Shown: positions 8,011 through 16,729 of the stretch, piece by piece
Numbering within the stretch: position 1 is the first letter of the stretch
How the letters are laid out: each line of letters starts with the position of its first letter
NCBI RefSeq assembly: GCF_002943525.1
Contig: NZ_CP025394.1
Coordinates: forward strand, 5,146,001-5,210,000
From: Kitasatospora sp. MMS16-BH015
GTDB taxonomy: Bacteria; Actinomycetota; Actinomycetes; Streptomycetales; Streptomycetaceae
Direction: 5' to 3'
DNA: 64,000 bases
Notes under the pieces: model-generated
The model's database searches: none
The model's input: the letters and a program-made list of their open reading frames with translations, nothing else
Told to the model about the DNA's origin: nothing
Program-made: the position numbers and the translations under genes

Positions 8011-10083
8011 TCAGACGGTGTGCCAGGGAGCGAACGGGCTGCGGAGCCCGGCCTCTCGGGTGCGGGCGACGTGCAGTCGGGCGTCGGTGCCGATCGCGGC
8101 GAGCACCAGCCTGCCCAGCCGGTCGTGGGCCAAGGCCGGGGCGCCGGTGACCGGGCCGCCGGTGTCGGCCCAGCCGCTCCCGCTGCGCAGGGTGAGGGTG
8201 GTGGCGTCGTTGCGGTGGGCCACCAGGTCGCCGTCCGGGGTGTGCAGGGCGGTCACCTCCCCCTGGCCGCCGTGCCCGTCCAAGCCGGCCGGGAGTAGTG
8301 GCCAGCCGTTGCTCCGCTCGCGCAGAGCGGTGACCGTGCCGCTGCGCCCCTGGCGGTAGTAGAGGGTCGTCCGCCCGGGTGTGGCCTCGACCGGGGTGAG
8401 GGCCCCGGCCACCGGGATGGCGAAGCCGACCCGGCTCGGGGTGAAGGCGACCGGGCCGCTCTGCCGCCAGCGCCAGGCGTTGCGCACGTCGCTGGCGAAG
8501 ACCTCGACCTCGCCGGAGGCGAGTGTGTGCGCGGTGACGGCGTCCTGCAGCTGCTTGCCGCCCAGGCCGGTCCAGTGGCTCCAGCCACCGCCCGGCGTCA
8601 GTACCCGGTGGGCCAGCTCGTGGGCGAAGTCCCGGACGAAGACGTGCAGCCGCCCGGCGGAGTCGAAGGCGGCGGCGGGGGTGCCGATCTCCCGGCGCAT
8701 CAGGTGGCGGCGGTTGCCGTGGTCGGGCCCGGCGAGGCTCTCCCAGGCGGCGAACGAGCCGCCCGGGTCGGCCTGGGCGGTGTGCACCACCTCGACTCCG
8801 ACGGTGCCGTGGGCCCCGGCGGTGCGCCGCAGCGCGACCAGGTGGAGTCGGCCTGCCCGGTCGGCGAGCACCCGAACGGTGGGCAGCAGCCACTCCCCGG
8901 GCAGCGGCCCGACGAGCGCGAACTCGCCTCCCGGCGTCTGCTCGCGCCAGTGGACCAGTCGGCCGCCGAGTACGGCGAAGGCGTTGAGCCGACCGGTGCC
9001 GTCCGCCTGCAGCCAGTCGGTGGCGGCCGGGTAGCGGGAGATCGTGCTGATCAGGTGGGTGGTGGCGCCCGGGTCGGGGCGGACCTGGAAGTCTCCGCAG
9101 CTGTGCGCCGGGCAGGAGCGCGCGCCGTACCCGGCGTAGGGCATCAGATAGTGGCGCTTCTCCGCCTTGTCGGCCGGGCCGAGGTTGGAGGGCCAGAACT
9201 TGCTGCTGTAGCCGCGGTAGTGCTCGACCACCGGCTGCATGCCGGTGGCGGCCGTGTATTCGCGCAGGGCAGCGAGGGCGAACTGGGCGGTGGCGGTGTG
9301 GTCGATGTGGTCGGCGGCGGTGATCCCCTTCTCGGAGGGGTCGTGCTCCGGATCCGGGTCGAGGGTGCGCACGGTGGTCGGACGGTGGAGCTTGAGCAGG
9401 TCCAGCAGGACGGCTGTGACGCGGTCCCGGGTGAAGTCCTGCGGCGCCGTGACCGGGGAGCCGGCGCCCGGCAGGGTGGACTCCGCGGGGACGGCCCCGG
9501 ACCACAGGGTGCGCAGCCGCACGCCGGTGCCGTTCGGGGCCTTGGCCTCCTCGTGCAGGCGCTGGCCGAGGTTGCAGAACCAGAGCTGCACGGTCGGGCG
9601 GGCGTTCAGGGTGCAGCGCTCCAGCACGGCGCCGTCGGCCACCGGGACGGCCTCGCGGCGCCAGCCGGCGTGCTGGTCGCCGGTGGCCATCAGGGCGTAG
9701 GCCGAGCGCAGGCCGTTGTGCCGGGCCTCCGTGTAGGCGGCCTTGTCGGCGTCGGTGGCGTCGTGCTCGGGGCTGTCGTTGGAGCTGTTCTTGCCGTCCG
9801 CCTCGCCGGCGGTGAGCACCACGGTGGCCACCGGCGCGCCCTGGGCGATGGCGCGCTGGAGCGGGGGGTTCATGAAGTACAGGTCGTCGTCCGGGTGGGC
9901 GATGATCTGCAGGTAGGAGCCCGACCAGCTGCCCTCGGGCAGCGGACCGGTGCCGGTCACCTCGGCCTCGGCGGCCCGGTCGTCGAGCGGGTACGAGCGC
10001 AGCAGTTCGGTGAACGGCAGTACGGCGAGTCCGGCACCCAGGACGGCCCGCCTGGTCCACGGACGGCGGGGCACGGTGGGCAA
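8011..10083 (-). CDS. Tat-exported PIG-L family deacetylase with beta-propeller
   Basis: 690 residues. The N-terminus PWTRRAVLGAGLAVLPF is a twin-arginine export signal. The motif IIAHPDDDLYF (His63, Asp65-Asp67) is the zinc site of PIG-L/LmbE N-acetylglucosamine deacetylases, and a later HIDHTATAQFA gives the third zinc ligand region. The remainder, about residue 330 to the end, has repeated W- and G-rich units (for example GRLHLVALRR, GRLHVFVRD, GRLVLAAIG), as in a PLL-type beta-propeller. The protein is thus an exported amidase acting on N-acetylated sugars or lipids, with a binding propeller. It reads away from fxsC across a 220-bp divergent region in which I see no small precursor peptide gene. 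Confidence 0.86.
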   Translation of the reverse strand: MPTVPRRPWTRRAVLGAGLAVLPFTELLRSYPLDDRAAEAEVTGTGPLPEGSWSGSYLQIIAHPDDDLYFMNPPLQRAIAQGAPVATVVLTAGEADGKNSSNDSPEHDATDADKAAYTEARHNGLRSAYALMATGDQHAGWRREAVPVADGAVLERCTLNARPTVQLWFCNLGQRLHEEAKAPNGTGVRLRTLWSGAVPAESTLPGAGSPVTAPQDFTRDRVTAVLLDLLKLHRPTTVRTLDPDPEHDPSEKGITAADHIDHTATAQFALAALREYTAATGMQPVVEHYRGYSSKFWPSNLGPADKAEKRHYLMPYAGYGARSCPAHSCGDFQVRPDPGATTHLISTISRYPAATDWLQADGTGRLNAFAVLGGRLVHWREQTPGGEFALVGPLPGEWLLPTVRVLADRAGRLHLVALRRTAGAHGTVGVEVVHTAQADPGGSFAAWESLAGPDHGNRRHLMRREIGTPAAAFDSAGRLHVFVRDFAHELAHRVLTPGGGWSHWTGLGGKQLQDAVTAHTLASGEVEVFASDVRNAWRWRQSGPVAFTPSRVGFAIPVAGALTPVEATPGRTTLYYRQGRSGTVTALRERSNGWPLLPAGLDGHGGQGEVTALHTPDGDLVAHRNDATTLTLRSGSGWADTGGPVTGAPALAHDRLGRLVLAAIGTDARLHVARTREAGLRSPFAPWHTV

Positions 10084-10303
10084 CCCAGGCTCCTGTCAGC
10101 AAAATCGGTCATTCGATCTTACGTTCCAGGTCGTATGGGATTGTCCCAGGGTTCTCCCAGCCGTGTCACAGGCTTGTACCAGTCGAGGTGGGCCTGTACC
10201 GGCTGTGGCGGATGCGGCGCTATTCCATTTGGAGGCCGGGTCTTCCTAAACTGAAGTCCCTCTGTGGGGGAACGGCGCCCATTGGGTCTCGGGGGAGGCG
10301 CGT

Positions 10304-11707
10304 GTGTACGAAGACCCTGGCGGGATGGACGAGGCGACGGCCCGGCCGTACTTCTTCCTCAGTTACGCGCACACGCCCCGGGCGACCGGCCGCGGCGCGG
10401 GGGATCCGGACCACTGGGTGCGCAAGCTCTACGACGACCTGTGCGAGGCCGTGCTGGTGCTGACCGACCTGCCGGCCGGGGCGCAGGTGGGGTTCATGGA
10501 CCAGTCGATGCACCAGGGCGAGCGCTGGGCCGAGCGGCTCTCCAAGGAGCTGGCCGGCTGCCGGGTGTTCGTGCCGCTCTACTCGCCGCGGTACTTCAAC
10601 AGCCTGGCCTGCGGCCAGGAGTGGCACTCCTTCACCCGCCGCCCGGTCTTCCCGGCCCGGGCCGGCTCGGACCTGACCACGGCGATCGTGCCGGTGCTCT
10701 GGGTGGCGACCGGCCAGTACGCGTTACCGAAGGTGGCCAGCGACCTCCAGTTCAACCACAGCAGTTTCGGCGCCGACTACGCCGCCGAGGGGCTCTACGC
10801 CCTGATGAAGCTGAGTTACTTCCAAGCCAGTTACGAGCTCGCGGTGCACCGGCTGGCCAAGCGGATCGTCGAGGTGGCGGACGAGACGGTGATCCCGGTC
10901 GGGCGGCGGCTCAACTTCCAGGCGCAGCCCAGTGCGTTCGAGGCCAAGGCGCCGGTGCGGCGGCTGCAGATCTCGGTCTTCGCCAGCCACCACGCCGAGC
11001 TGCCCCAGGGTCGCAGCACCGACTGGTACGGGCCGGACCGGCTGGACTGGCACCCCTACCGGCCGCACGGCGGCCGGCCGCTGGCCGACCACGCGGTGCG
11101 CCTGGCCAAGCAGTTGGGCTTCCACCCGAGCGTGCAGGAGTTCGACGCGGAGGCCGCCGGGCGGCTGGCCGGCGCCGATCCGGGCGCGCCGGGGCTGCTG
11201 CTGCTCGACCGCTGGGCCCTGGGGGACGAGGAACGCCGGGAGCTGGTACGGCAGTTCGACCGGGCCAACCCGCCCTGGGTCAGCGTGCTGGAGCCGTGGA
11301 ACGCCGACGACCAGGAGTGCGTGGAGCACACCGGCCACTACAGCGAGCTGAGCGACCGGGTGCTGCGCAACAAGCACCGGGACGCCAAGCCGAGCTTCGC
11401 CGAGGGGGACACCACCGGGCTCGCCAGCCTGGAGGACTTCGAGGAGGCGCTGCCGCGGGCCGCGATGCGGGCCAAGTACGCCTTCGAGGACCACACCCGC
11501 ACCACCCAGCCCACCCAGACCGGCTCGCCCAAGCCCAACCTGCGGGCGGCCTTCGACGAACCGAGGGCCCCGGCCCCCGGGCCCGGCCCGAGCGGCTCCG
11601 GCAGCCCGGGCGGCACCGGCGGCCTGCGCGGATTCTTCGAACGACGGGCCGGCGACTTACGCGCCGGCGAGGACCCGGGCGCCGCCCCAGGGGGAGGAGT
11701 GGCATGA
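10304..11707 (+). CDS. fxsC: TIR-like protein FxsC
   Basis: 467 residues. The N-terminus YFFLSYAHTP starts a TIR-like domain that continues through VFVPLYSPRYFNS and CGQEWHSF, with a Glu in the position where TIR NADases carry their catalytic Glu. Residues about 220-370 match the FxsC-type second half, and the end is a Gly/Pro-rich linker. FxsC is known as the TIR-like partner in FxSxx-COOH RiPP systems. The GTG at 10304 has GGGGGAGG five bases upstream; an ATG at 10325 is a weaker alternative. It is translationally coupled (ATGA) to fxsT. No precursor (fxsA) or radical SAM maturase (fxsB) gene is within reach on either side, which is unusual. Confidence 0.85.
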   Translation: MYEDPGGMDEATARPYFFLSYAHTPRATGRGAGDPDHWVRKLYDDLCEAVLVLTDLPAGAQVGFMDQSMHQGERWAERLSKELAGCRVFVPLYSPRYFNSLACGQEWHSFTRRPVFPARAGSDLTTAIVPVLWVATGQYALPKVASDLQFNHSSFGADYAAEGLYALMKLSYFQASYELAVHRLAKRIVEVADETVIPVGRRLNFQAQPSAFEAKAPVRRLQISVFASHHAELPQGRSTDWYGPDRLDWHPYRPHGGRPLADHAVRLAKQLGFHPSVQEFDAEAAGRLAGADPGAPGLLLLDRWALGDEERRELVRQFDRANPPWVSVLEPWNADDQECVEHTGHYSELSDRVLRNKHRDAKPSFAEGDTTGLASLEDFEEALPRAAMRAKYAFEDHTRTTQPTQTGSPKPNLRAAFDEPRAPAPGPGPSGSGSPGGTGGLRGFFERRAGDLRAGEDPGAAPGGGVA

Positions 11708-14700
11708 CCGACAACCCGACCAGGAAGCTCCGGATCGCCGTGGACGCGGCCGAGGCCGAGCAGGAGCGGACCGCCGCCGAGGAGGACCGGCAGGGGCGGA
11801 TCGTCACCTTCTACTCGTACAAGGGCGGCACCGGCCGCACCATGGCGCTGGCCAACACCGCCTGGATCCTGGCCGCCAACGGCTTCCGGGTGCTCGCGGT
11901 GGACTGGGACCTGGAGGCGCCGGGGCTGGCCAAGTTCTTCCGCCCCTTCCTCGACCAGGCCGCACTGGCCGGCACCACCGGCATGATGGACCTGATCACC
12001 GAGTACCGCGAGGAGGCGCTGCGCGAGGTCGAGCGCGAGCCCGGCTGGCACCGGGACTTCGCCCGGGTGCACCAGCACGCGATCTCGCTCAACTGGCAGC
12101 TCTTCCCGGCCGGCGGCAGCCTGGACTTCCTCTCCGCCGGGCAGCCCAACCGGGACTACTCCGAGACGGTCGGCCGGCTCGACTGGGACCTCTTCTACGA
12201 CCGCTTCGACGGCGGCCAGTTCTTCGACGCGCTCAAGCGCGACATGAGCCAGCGCTACGACTACGTGCTGATCGACAGCCGCACCGGCCTCTCCGACATC
12301 GCCGAGATCTGCACCGTGCAGATGCCCGACGACCTGGTGGTCTGCTTCACCCTCAGCGACCAGTCCATCGAGGGCGCCTCCAAGATCGCCCAGCACATCA
12401 ACGACCGCTACCGCGACCGCAACATCCGCATCCTGCCCGTCCCGATGCGGATCGACGAGGGCGAGAAGGAGAAGGCCGACGCCGGCCGGGCGCTGGCCCG
12501 GCTGCGGTTCGGCGGGCTGCCCGAGGGCCTGGACACCGACGAACTCTCCCAGTACTGGGCCTCGGTGGAGATCCCGTACCGGCCGTTCTACGCCTACGAG
12601 GAGATCCTGGCCACCTTCGGCGACCAGGGCGGCACCCCCACCTCGATGCTGGCCGCCTGCGAGCGGCTCACCGGGATGCTCACCAAGGGCCGGGTCACCA
12701 GCCTGCCCCCGGTGGACGAGGACCTGCGGCTGCACTGGGTGGACGCCTACACCCGGCGCCGGCCCAGCGTGCCCGCCGACCTCTACCTCAGCTACGTGCC
12801 CGAGGACCGGATGTGGGCCGACTGGATCGCCGCCGTGCTCACCAGCGCGGGTTTCAGGGTCGTCCCCCGGGATGTCGGTGCCGGGGCCGACAGCCGCTCC
12901 GACACCGAGCGGGGCATCGATGCCGCGTACCGGACCATCGCGGTCTTCTCCGCCGCCTACCTGCGCTCCCCGCAGGCCCGCGCGCTCTGGGATTCGCTGG
13001 CCGGCTTCGACACCGGCGGCACCCGCCGCCAGCTGGTGCCCGTCCGGGTCAGCGACGTGCGCCTGACCGCGCCCTTCAACAGCCGCAACCCGGTCGACCT
13101 GGTCGGCCGCGACGAGGCCCAGGCCGCCTTCACCCTGCTGCGCGCGCTCGGCCGCACCGACGCCTCGATCGAGGAGGCGGCCGCCGCCGACGTGCCGCGC
13201 TTCCCCGGCACCAAGCCGCGCTACTGGTCGGTGCCCCAGCGCAACCCCTCCTTCACCGGCCGGGCCCAGGTGCTCGACGAGCTGCGCGACCAGCTGGTCG
13301 GCGGCCCCACCGTGGTGCTGCCGGTGCCGCAGACCCTCTACGGCCTCGGCGGCGTCGGCAAGACCCAGCTCGCGCTGGAGTACGCCCACCGGTACATGTC
13401 GCACTACGACCTGGTCTGGTGGATCGACGCCGAGCAGACCGAGCTGATCGCCCCCGCCCTGGCCGAGCTGGCCCGCCGGCTCGAACTCCCGGTCGGCGAC
13501 AGCGTCAACGAGGCCGCCGAGGCCGCCCGGGAGGCGCTGCGGCTGGGCCGGGTGGTCTCCCGCTGGCTGCTCATCTTCGACAACGCCGACGAGCCCGGCG
13601 AGATCCGCCGGTACTTCCCGGTCGGCGGCTCCGGCCACATCCTGGTCACCTCGCGCAACCAGGCCTGGACGGGCCAGGCCGGGGTGCTCGGGGTGGACGT
13701 CTTCACCCGTGGCGAGTCCATCGAGCACCTGCGCCGCCGCACCCGCGGCCTCTCCCGGCACGACGCCGACCGGGTGGCCGAGGCGGTCGGCGACCTGCCG
13801 CTGGCCGTGGAGGTGGCCGCCGCCTGGCTGGACACCACCCGCACCCCGGTGGACACCTACGTCACCCAGCTGCAGGAGGAGGCCACCCGCGCCCTCTCGG
13901 TCGGCCGCCCGGCCGACTACCCCAGCCAGGTCGGCGCCACCTGGAGCGTCTCGATGGCCCGGCTGCGCGAGCAGTCGCCCGCCGCCGTCCGGCTGCTCCA
14001 GCTCTGCGCCTTCTTCGCCCCCGAGCCGATCTCGCTGGACCTGGTCTACAGCGACCAGATGATCAAGTCCCTGGTCGGCTACGACGAGGAGCTGAGCGAC
14101 ACCTTCATGCTCGGCAAGGTCATCCAGGACGTCGGCCGGTACGCGCTGGCCAAGATCGACGCGGGCAGCAGCAGCCTCCAGGTGCACCGCCTGGTGCAGG
14201 CCGTGGTCCGGGACGAGATGTCCGAGGACGAGCGGGTGGCCGCGATGCACGAGGTGCACCGCATCCTGGTCGGCGCCCGCCCCAAGCTCGGCGACACCGA
14301 CAACCCCGCCAACTGGCCCGCCTTCGACAAGATCTGGCCGCACCTCTCGCCCTCCCGGGCCCGCGACTGCGACGAGCGCGAGACCCGCGAGCTGCTCATC
14401 GACCGCGTCCGCTACCTCTGGAAGCGCGTCGACCTCGACCGGGCCCGCCGGCTCGGCGAGCAGCTGCACGGCACCTGGGCCGCCCGGCTCGGCAACGACG
14501 TGGAGCAGACCGAGGCCGACCGCCGCAACCTGCGCCGGCAGATCCTCAGCCTGGACTTCCAGCTCGCCAACGTGCTGCGCTCCCAGGGCAACTACGCCGA
14601 GGCACTGGCCCTGGACGAGGCCACCCTGACCGGCCAGAAGGAGCTGCTCGGCGAGCGCAACCCGTACACCCTGATGACGGCCGGCTCGCTCGGCGCCGAC

Positions 14701-15735
14701 CTGCGCGCGATCGGCCGCTTCCAGGAGGCGCTCGACCTCGACCTGGACACCTACGGCAGCTTCCGCGAGCTGTTCGGCGACGAGAACGCCCGCACCCTCT
14801 CCAGCGCCAACAACCTGGCCATCTCCTACCGCCTGGTCGGCGACAGCGAGGCCGCCCGCGACCTCGACCAGGACACCTACGACCGCCGCTCCGCCGTGCT
14901 CGGCCCGCGCCACCCGTACACCCTCTCCAGCAAGTCCAACCTGGCCCGCGACCTGCGCGAGGCCGGCGACTACAAGGGCTCCATCGAGCTGCTGCGCGAG
15001 GTCACCGTCGACCTGGACGCGGTGCTCCAGCCCGACCTGCCGGAGAACCTGCGCAACGCCAAGTCGCTGGCCGTCTCGCTGCGCCGCGACGGCCAGCTGC
15101 GCGAGGCCCGCCAGCTCACCCTGCAGACCTACGAGCGCTACCTGGACCGGTACGGCGCCGAATCGGCCGAATCGCTGGCCTGCGCGCTCAACCTGGCCGC
15201 CGACCACAGCGCCTCCGGCGACAAGGAGACCGCCCGCGACCTCGCGCTGATCGTCTACGAGGGCCACCGGCGGCTGTTCGGCGACGAGCACCCCTTCACC
15301 CTGGCCTGCGAGAACAACCTCGGCATCTACCTGCGCGGCAGCGGGGAGACCGAGGAGGCCGTCCGGCGCGGCCGGCGCACCGTGGACGGGCTGACCAGGG
15401 TGCTCGGGCCCGACCACCCGTTCACCCTGAACGCGATGATCAACCTGGCCAACGCCTACGGCGACTCCGGCGACCTGGTCCGCGCCGAGGAGTTGGAGCG
15501 CCGCGCCTACGCCGGGCTGTGCAACCGCTACAGCCCCACCCACCCGGACGCGATCGCCTGCGAATCCAACCTGGCCGTCACGCTGCGCCGGGTCGGCCAG
15601 CAGACCGAGGCCAACGGCCTGCGCGAGCACGCCGTGGCCGAGCTGCTGCGGCAGTTCGGGGTCGAGCACCCGAACACCGTCGCAGCCCGGGGCTGGAAGC
15701 GGATCAACCGGGATCTGGAGCCGCAGCCCTGGTGA
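11704..15735 (+). CDS. fxsT: FxSxx-COOH system TPR protein: ParA-like/TIR/NB-ARC/TPR
   Basis: 1343 residues. Domains in order: a MinD/ParA-like ATPase with deviant Walker A YKGGTGRTMALAN (about 30-300); a TIR-like domain starting ADLYLSYVPEDRMW (about 356-490); a STAND/NB-ARC NTPase with P-loop GLGGVGKTQ (about 547) and Walker B RWLLIFDNADE; a winged-helix region; then about eight 42-residue TPR units from about 950 to the end, each with a (G)xxHPxTL and NNLAxxLRxxG pattern. This is the architecture of the TPR protein of FxSxx-COOH systems, and resembles animal and plant NLR sensors. The ATG lies in the stop of fxsC. TPRs probably sense a ligand or partner and gate NTPase-driven assembly; the TIR-like part lacks the usual Glu. 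Confidence 0.86.
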   Translation: MTDNPTRKLRIAVDAAEAEQERTAAEEDRQGRIVTFYSYKGGTGRTMALANTAWILAANGFRVLAVDWDLEAPGLAKFFRPFLDQAALAGTTGMMDLITEYREEALREVEREPGWHRDFARVHQHAISLNWQLFPAGGSLDFLSAGQPNRDYSETVGRLDWDLFYDRFDGGQFFDALKRDMSQRYDYVLIDSRTGLSDIAEICTVQMPDDLVVCFTLSDQSIEGASKIAQHINDRYRDRNIRILPVPMRIDEGEKEKADAGRALARLRFGGLPEGLDTDELSQYWASVEIPYRPFYAYEEILATFGDQGGTPTSMLAACERLTGMLTKGRVTSLPPVDEDLRLHWVDAYTRRRPSVPADLYLSYVPEDRMWADWIAAVLTSAGFRVVPRDVGAGADSRSDTERGIDAAYRTIAVFSAAYLRSPQARALWDSLAGFDTGGTRRQLVPVRVSDVRLTAPFNSRNPVDLVGRDEAQAAFTLLRALGRTDASIEEAAAADVPRFPGTKPRYWSVPQRNPSFTGRAQVLDELRDQLVGGPTVVLPVPQTLYGLGGVGKTQLALEYAHRYMSHYDLVWWIDAEQTELIAPALAELARRLELPVGDSVNEAAEAAREALRLGRVVSRWLLIFDNADEPGEIRRYFPVGGSGHILVTSRNQAWTGQAGVLGVDVFTRGESIEHLRRRTRGLSRHDADRVAEAVGDLPLAVEVAAAWLDTTRTPVDTYVTQLQEEATRALSVGRPADYPSQVGATWSVSMARLREQSPAAVRLLQLCAFFAPEPISLDLVYSDQMIKSLVGYDEELSDTFMLGKVIQDVGRYALAKIDAGSSSLQVHRLVQAVVRDEMSEDERVAAMHEVHRILVGARPKLGDTDNPANWPAFDKIWPHLSPSRARDCDERETRELLIDRVRYLWKRVDLDRARRLGEQLHGTWAARLGNDVEQTEADRRNLRRQILSLDFQLANVLRSQGNYAEALALDEATLTGQKELLGERNPYTLMTAGSLGADLRAIGRFQEALDLDLDTYGSFRELFGDENARTLSSANNLAISYRLVGDSEAARDLDQDTYDRRSAVLGPRHPYTLSSKSNLARDLREAGDYKGSIELLREVTVDLDAVLQPDLPENLRNAKSLAVSLRRDGQLREARQLTLQTYERYLDRYGAESAESLACALNLAADHSASGDKETARDLALIVYEGHRRLFGDEHPFTLACENNLGIYLRGSGETEEAVRRGRRTVDGLTRVLGPDHPFTLNAMINLANAYGDSGDLVRAEELERRAYAGLCNRYSPTHPDAIACESNLAVTLRRVGQQTEANGLREHAVAELLRQFGVEHPNTVAARGWKRINRDLEPQPW

Positions 15736-15754
15736 GCTCGGCTACGCTCCGACC

Positions 15755-16729
15755 ATGACTGCCACCCGTCCGAAGGTCCTGGTCACCCGGCCGCTCGCCC
15801 CCGGCGTGCTGCCCCGGCTCGCCGCCGCCTGCGAGGTGACGGTGCACGAGGAGGACGGGCCGATGCCCCGGAAGGAGCTGCTCGAGGCCGTCCGGGGCGC
15901 GGCGGGGCTGCTCACCACCCTGGACAACCGGGTGGACGAGGAGCTGCTGGCCGCCGCCGGGCCCGGCCTTCGGATCGTGGCCAACCACGCCGTGGGGTAC
16001 CACAACGTGGACGTGGCGGCCTGCGCCGCGCGCGGGGTCGCGGTGAGCAACACCCCCGGGGTGCTCACCGAATCCACCGCCGACATGGCCTGGGCGCTGC
16101 TGCTGGCCGCCGCCCGCCGGCTCGGCGAGGGGGAGCGGCTGCTGCGCTCCGGGCAGCCCTGGATCTGGGCGCCCACCTTCATGCTGGGCATGGAGCTCTC
16201 GGGCACCCCGCTGGGCATCCTCGGGATGGGCCGGATCGGGCAGGCGGTGGCCCGCCGGGCGGCCGGCTTCGGCATGCCGGTCAGCTACCACAACCGCCGC
16301 CGGCTCGACCCGGCCGAGGAGCAGGGCGCACAGTGGCTGCCGCTGGACGAACTGCTCGCCCAGTCGCCCGTGTTGGTGGTCACCTGCCCGCTCTCGGCCG
16401 GCACCCGGCACCTGCTGGACGCCGAGCGGATCGGTCAACTGCCGCCCGGCGCCGTACTGGTGAGCATGACGGCCGGAGTGGTGGACGAGGTGGCGCTGGC
16501 GGCCGCTCTCGACTCGGGTGCGCTGTTCGCCGCCGCCGTGGACAACTTCGAGCACGAGCCCGAGGTGCCGGCCGCGCTGCTGGCCCAGGAGCGGGCGGTG
16601 CTCGCCCCGCACCTGGGCAGCGCCACCGTCCGCACCCGGCAGGCGATGGGCGGCCTCGCGGTGGACAACCTGCTGGCCGTGCTGGCCGGCGGCCGGCCGG
16701 TCACCCCGGTCAGCCCGCAGCCCAGTTGA
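15755..16729 (+). CDS. D-2-hydroxyacid dehydrogenase-like protein, catalytic Arg missing
   Basis: 324 residues, full family length. It has the NAD-binding motif LGILGMGRIGQAVARRAAGF followed by a basic NRRR stretch that favours NADP, the FEHEPEVP segment with the catalytic Glu, and APHLGSAT with the catalytic His. The segment that normally reads N-(T/S)-A-R-G before VDE here reads SMTAGVVDE, so the substrate-binding and catalytic Arg is replaced by Thr239. It could reduce glyoxylate/hydroxypyruvate poorly, use another substrate, or be inactive. It starts 19 bp after fxsT on the same strand and may be cotranscribed. Its 3' end overlaps the convergent hydrolase by 20 bp. Confidence 0.85.
   Translation: MTATRPKVLVTRPLAPGVLPRLAAACEVTVHEEDGPMPRKELLEAVRGAAGLLTTLDNRVDEELLAAAGPGLRIVANHAVGYHNVDVAACAARGVAVSNTPGVLTESTADMAWALLLAAARRLGEGERLLRSGQPWIWAPTFMLGMELSGTPLGILGMGRIGQAVARRAAGFGMPVSYHNRRRLDPAEEQGAQWLPLDELLAQSPVLVVTCPLSAGTRHLLDAERIGQLPPGAVLVSMTAGVVDEVALAAALDSGALFAAAVDNFEHEPEVPAALLAQERAVLAPHLGSATVRTRQAMGGLAVDNLLAVLAGGRPVTPVSPQPS

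Noticed and set aside
10084..10303. Search for a short FxsA-type precursor peptide upstream of fxsC
   Set aside because: No ORF with a leader and an F-x-S-x-x C-terminus was found in any frame of this region.
10264..11703. An open frame joining the start of the fxsC region in frame with fxsT to give one 1823-residue protein
   Set aside because: The first 480 residues are the wrong frame of fxsC (Arg/Gly/Pro-rich translation), while fxsC itself has clear TIR-like motifs. fxsT starts at ATG 11704, overlapping the fxsC stop.
11338..15669. Minus-strand frame of 1443 codons opposite fxsT
   Set aside because: Shadow of a high-GC3 gene; periodic composition mirrors the TPR repeats, and there is no ribosome-binding site or motif.
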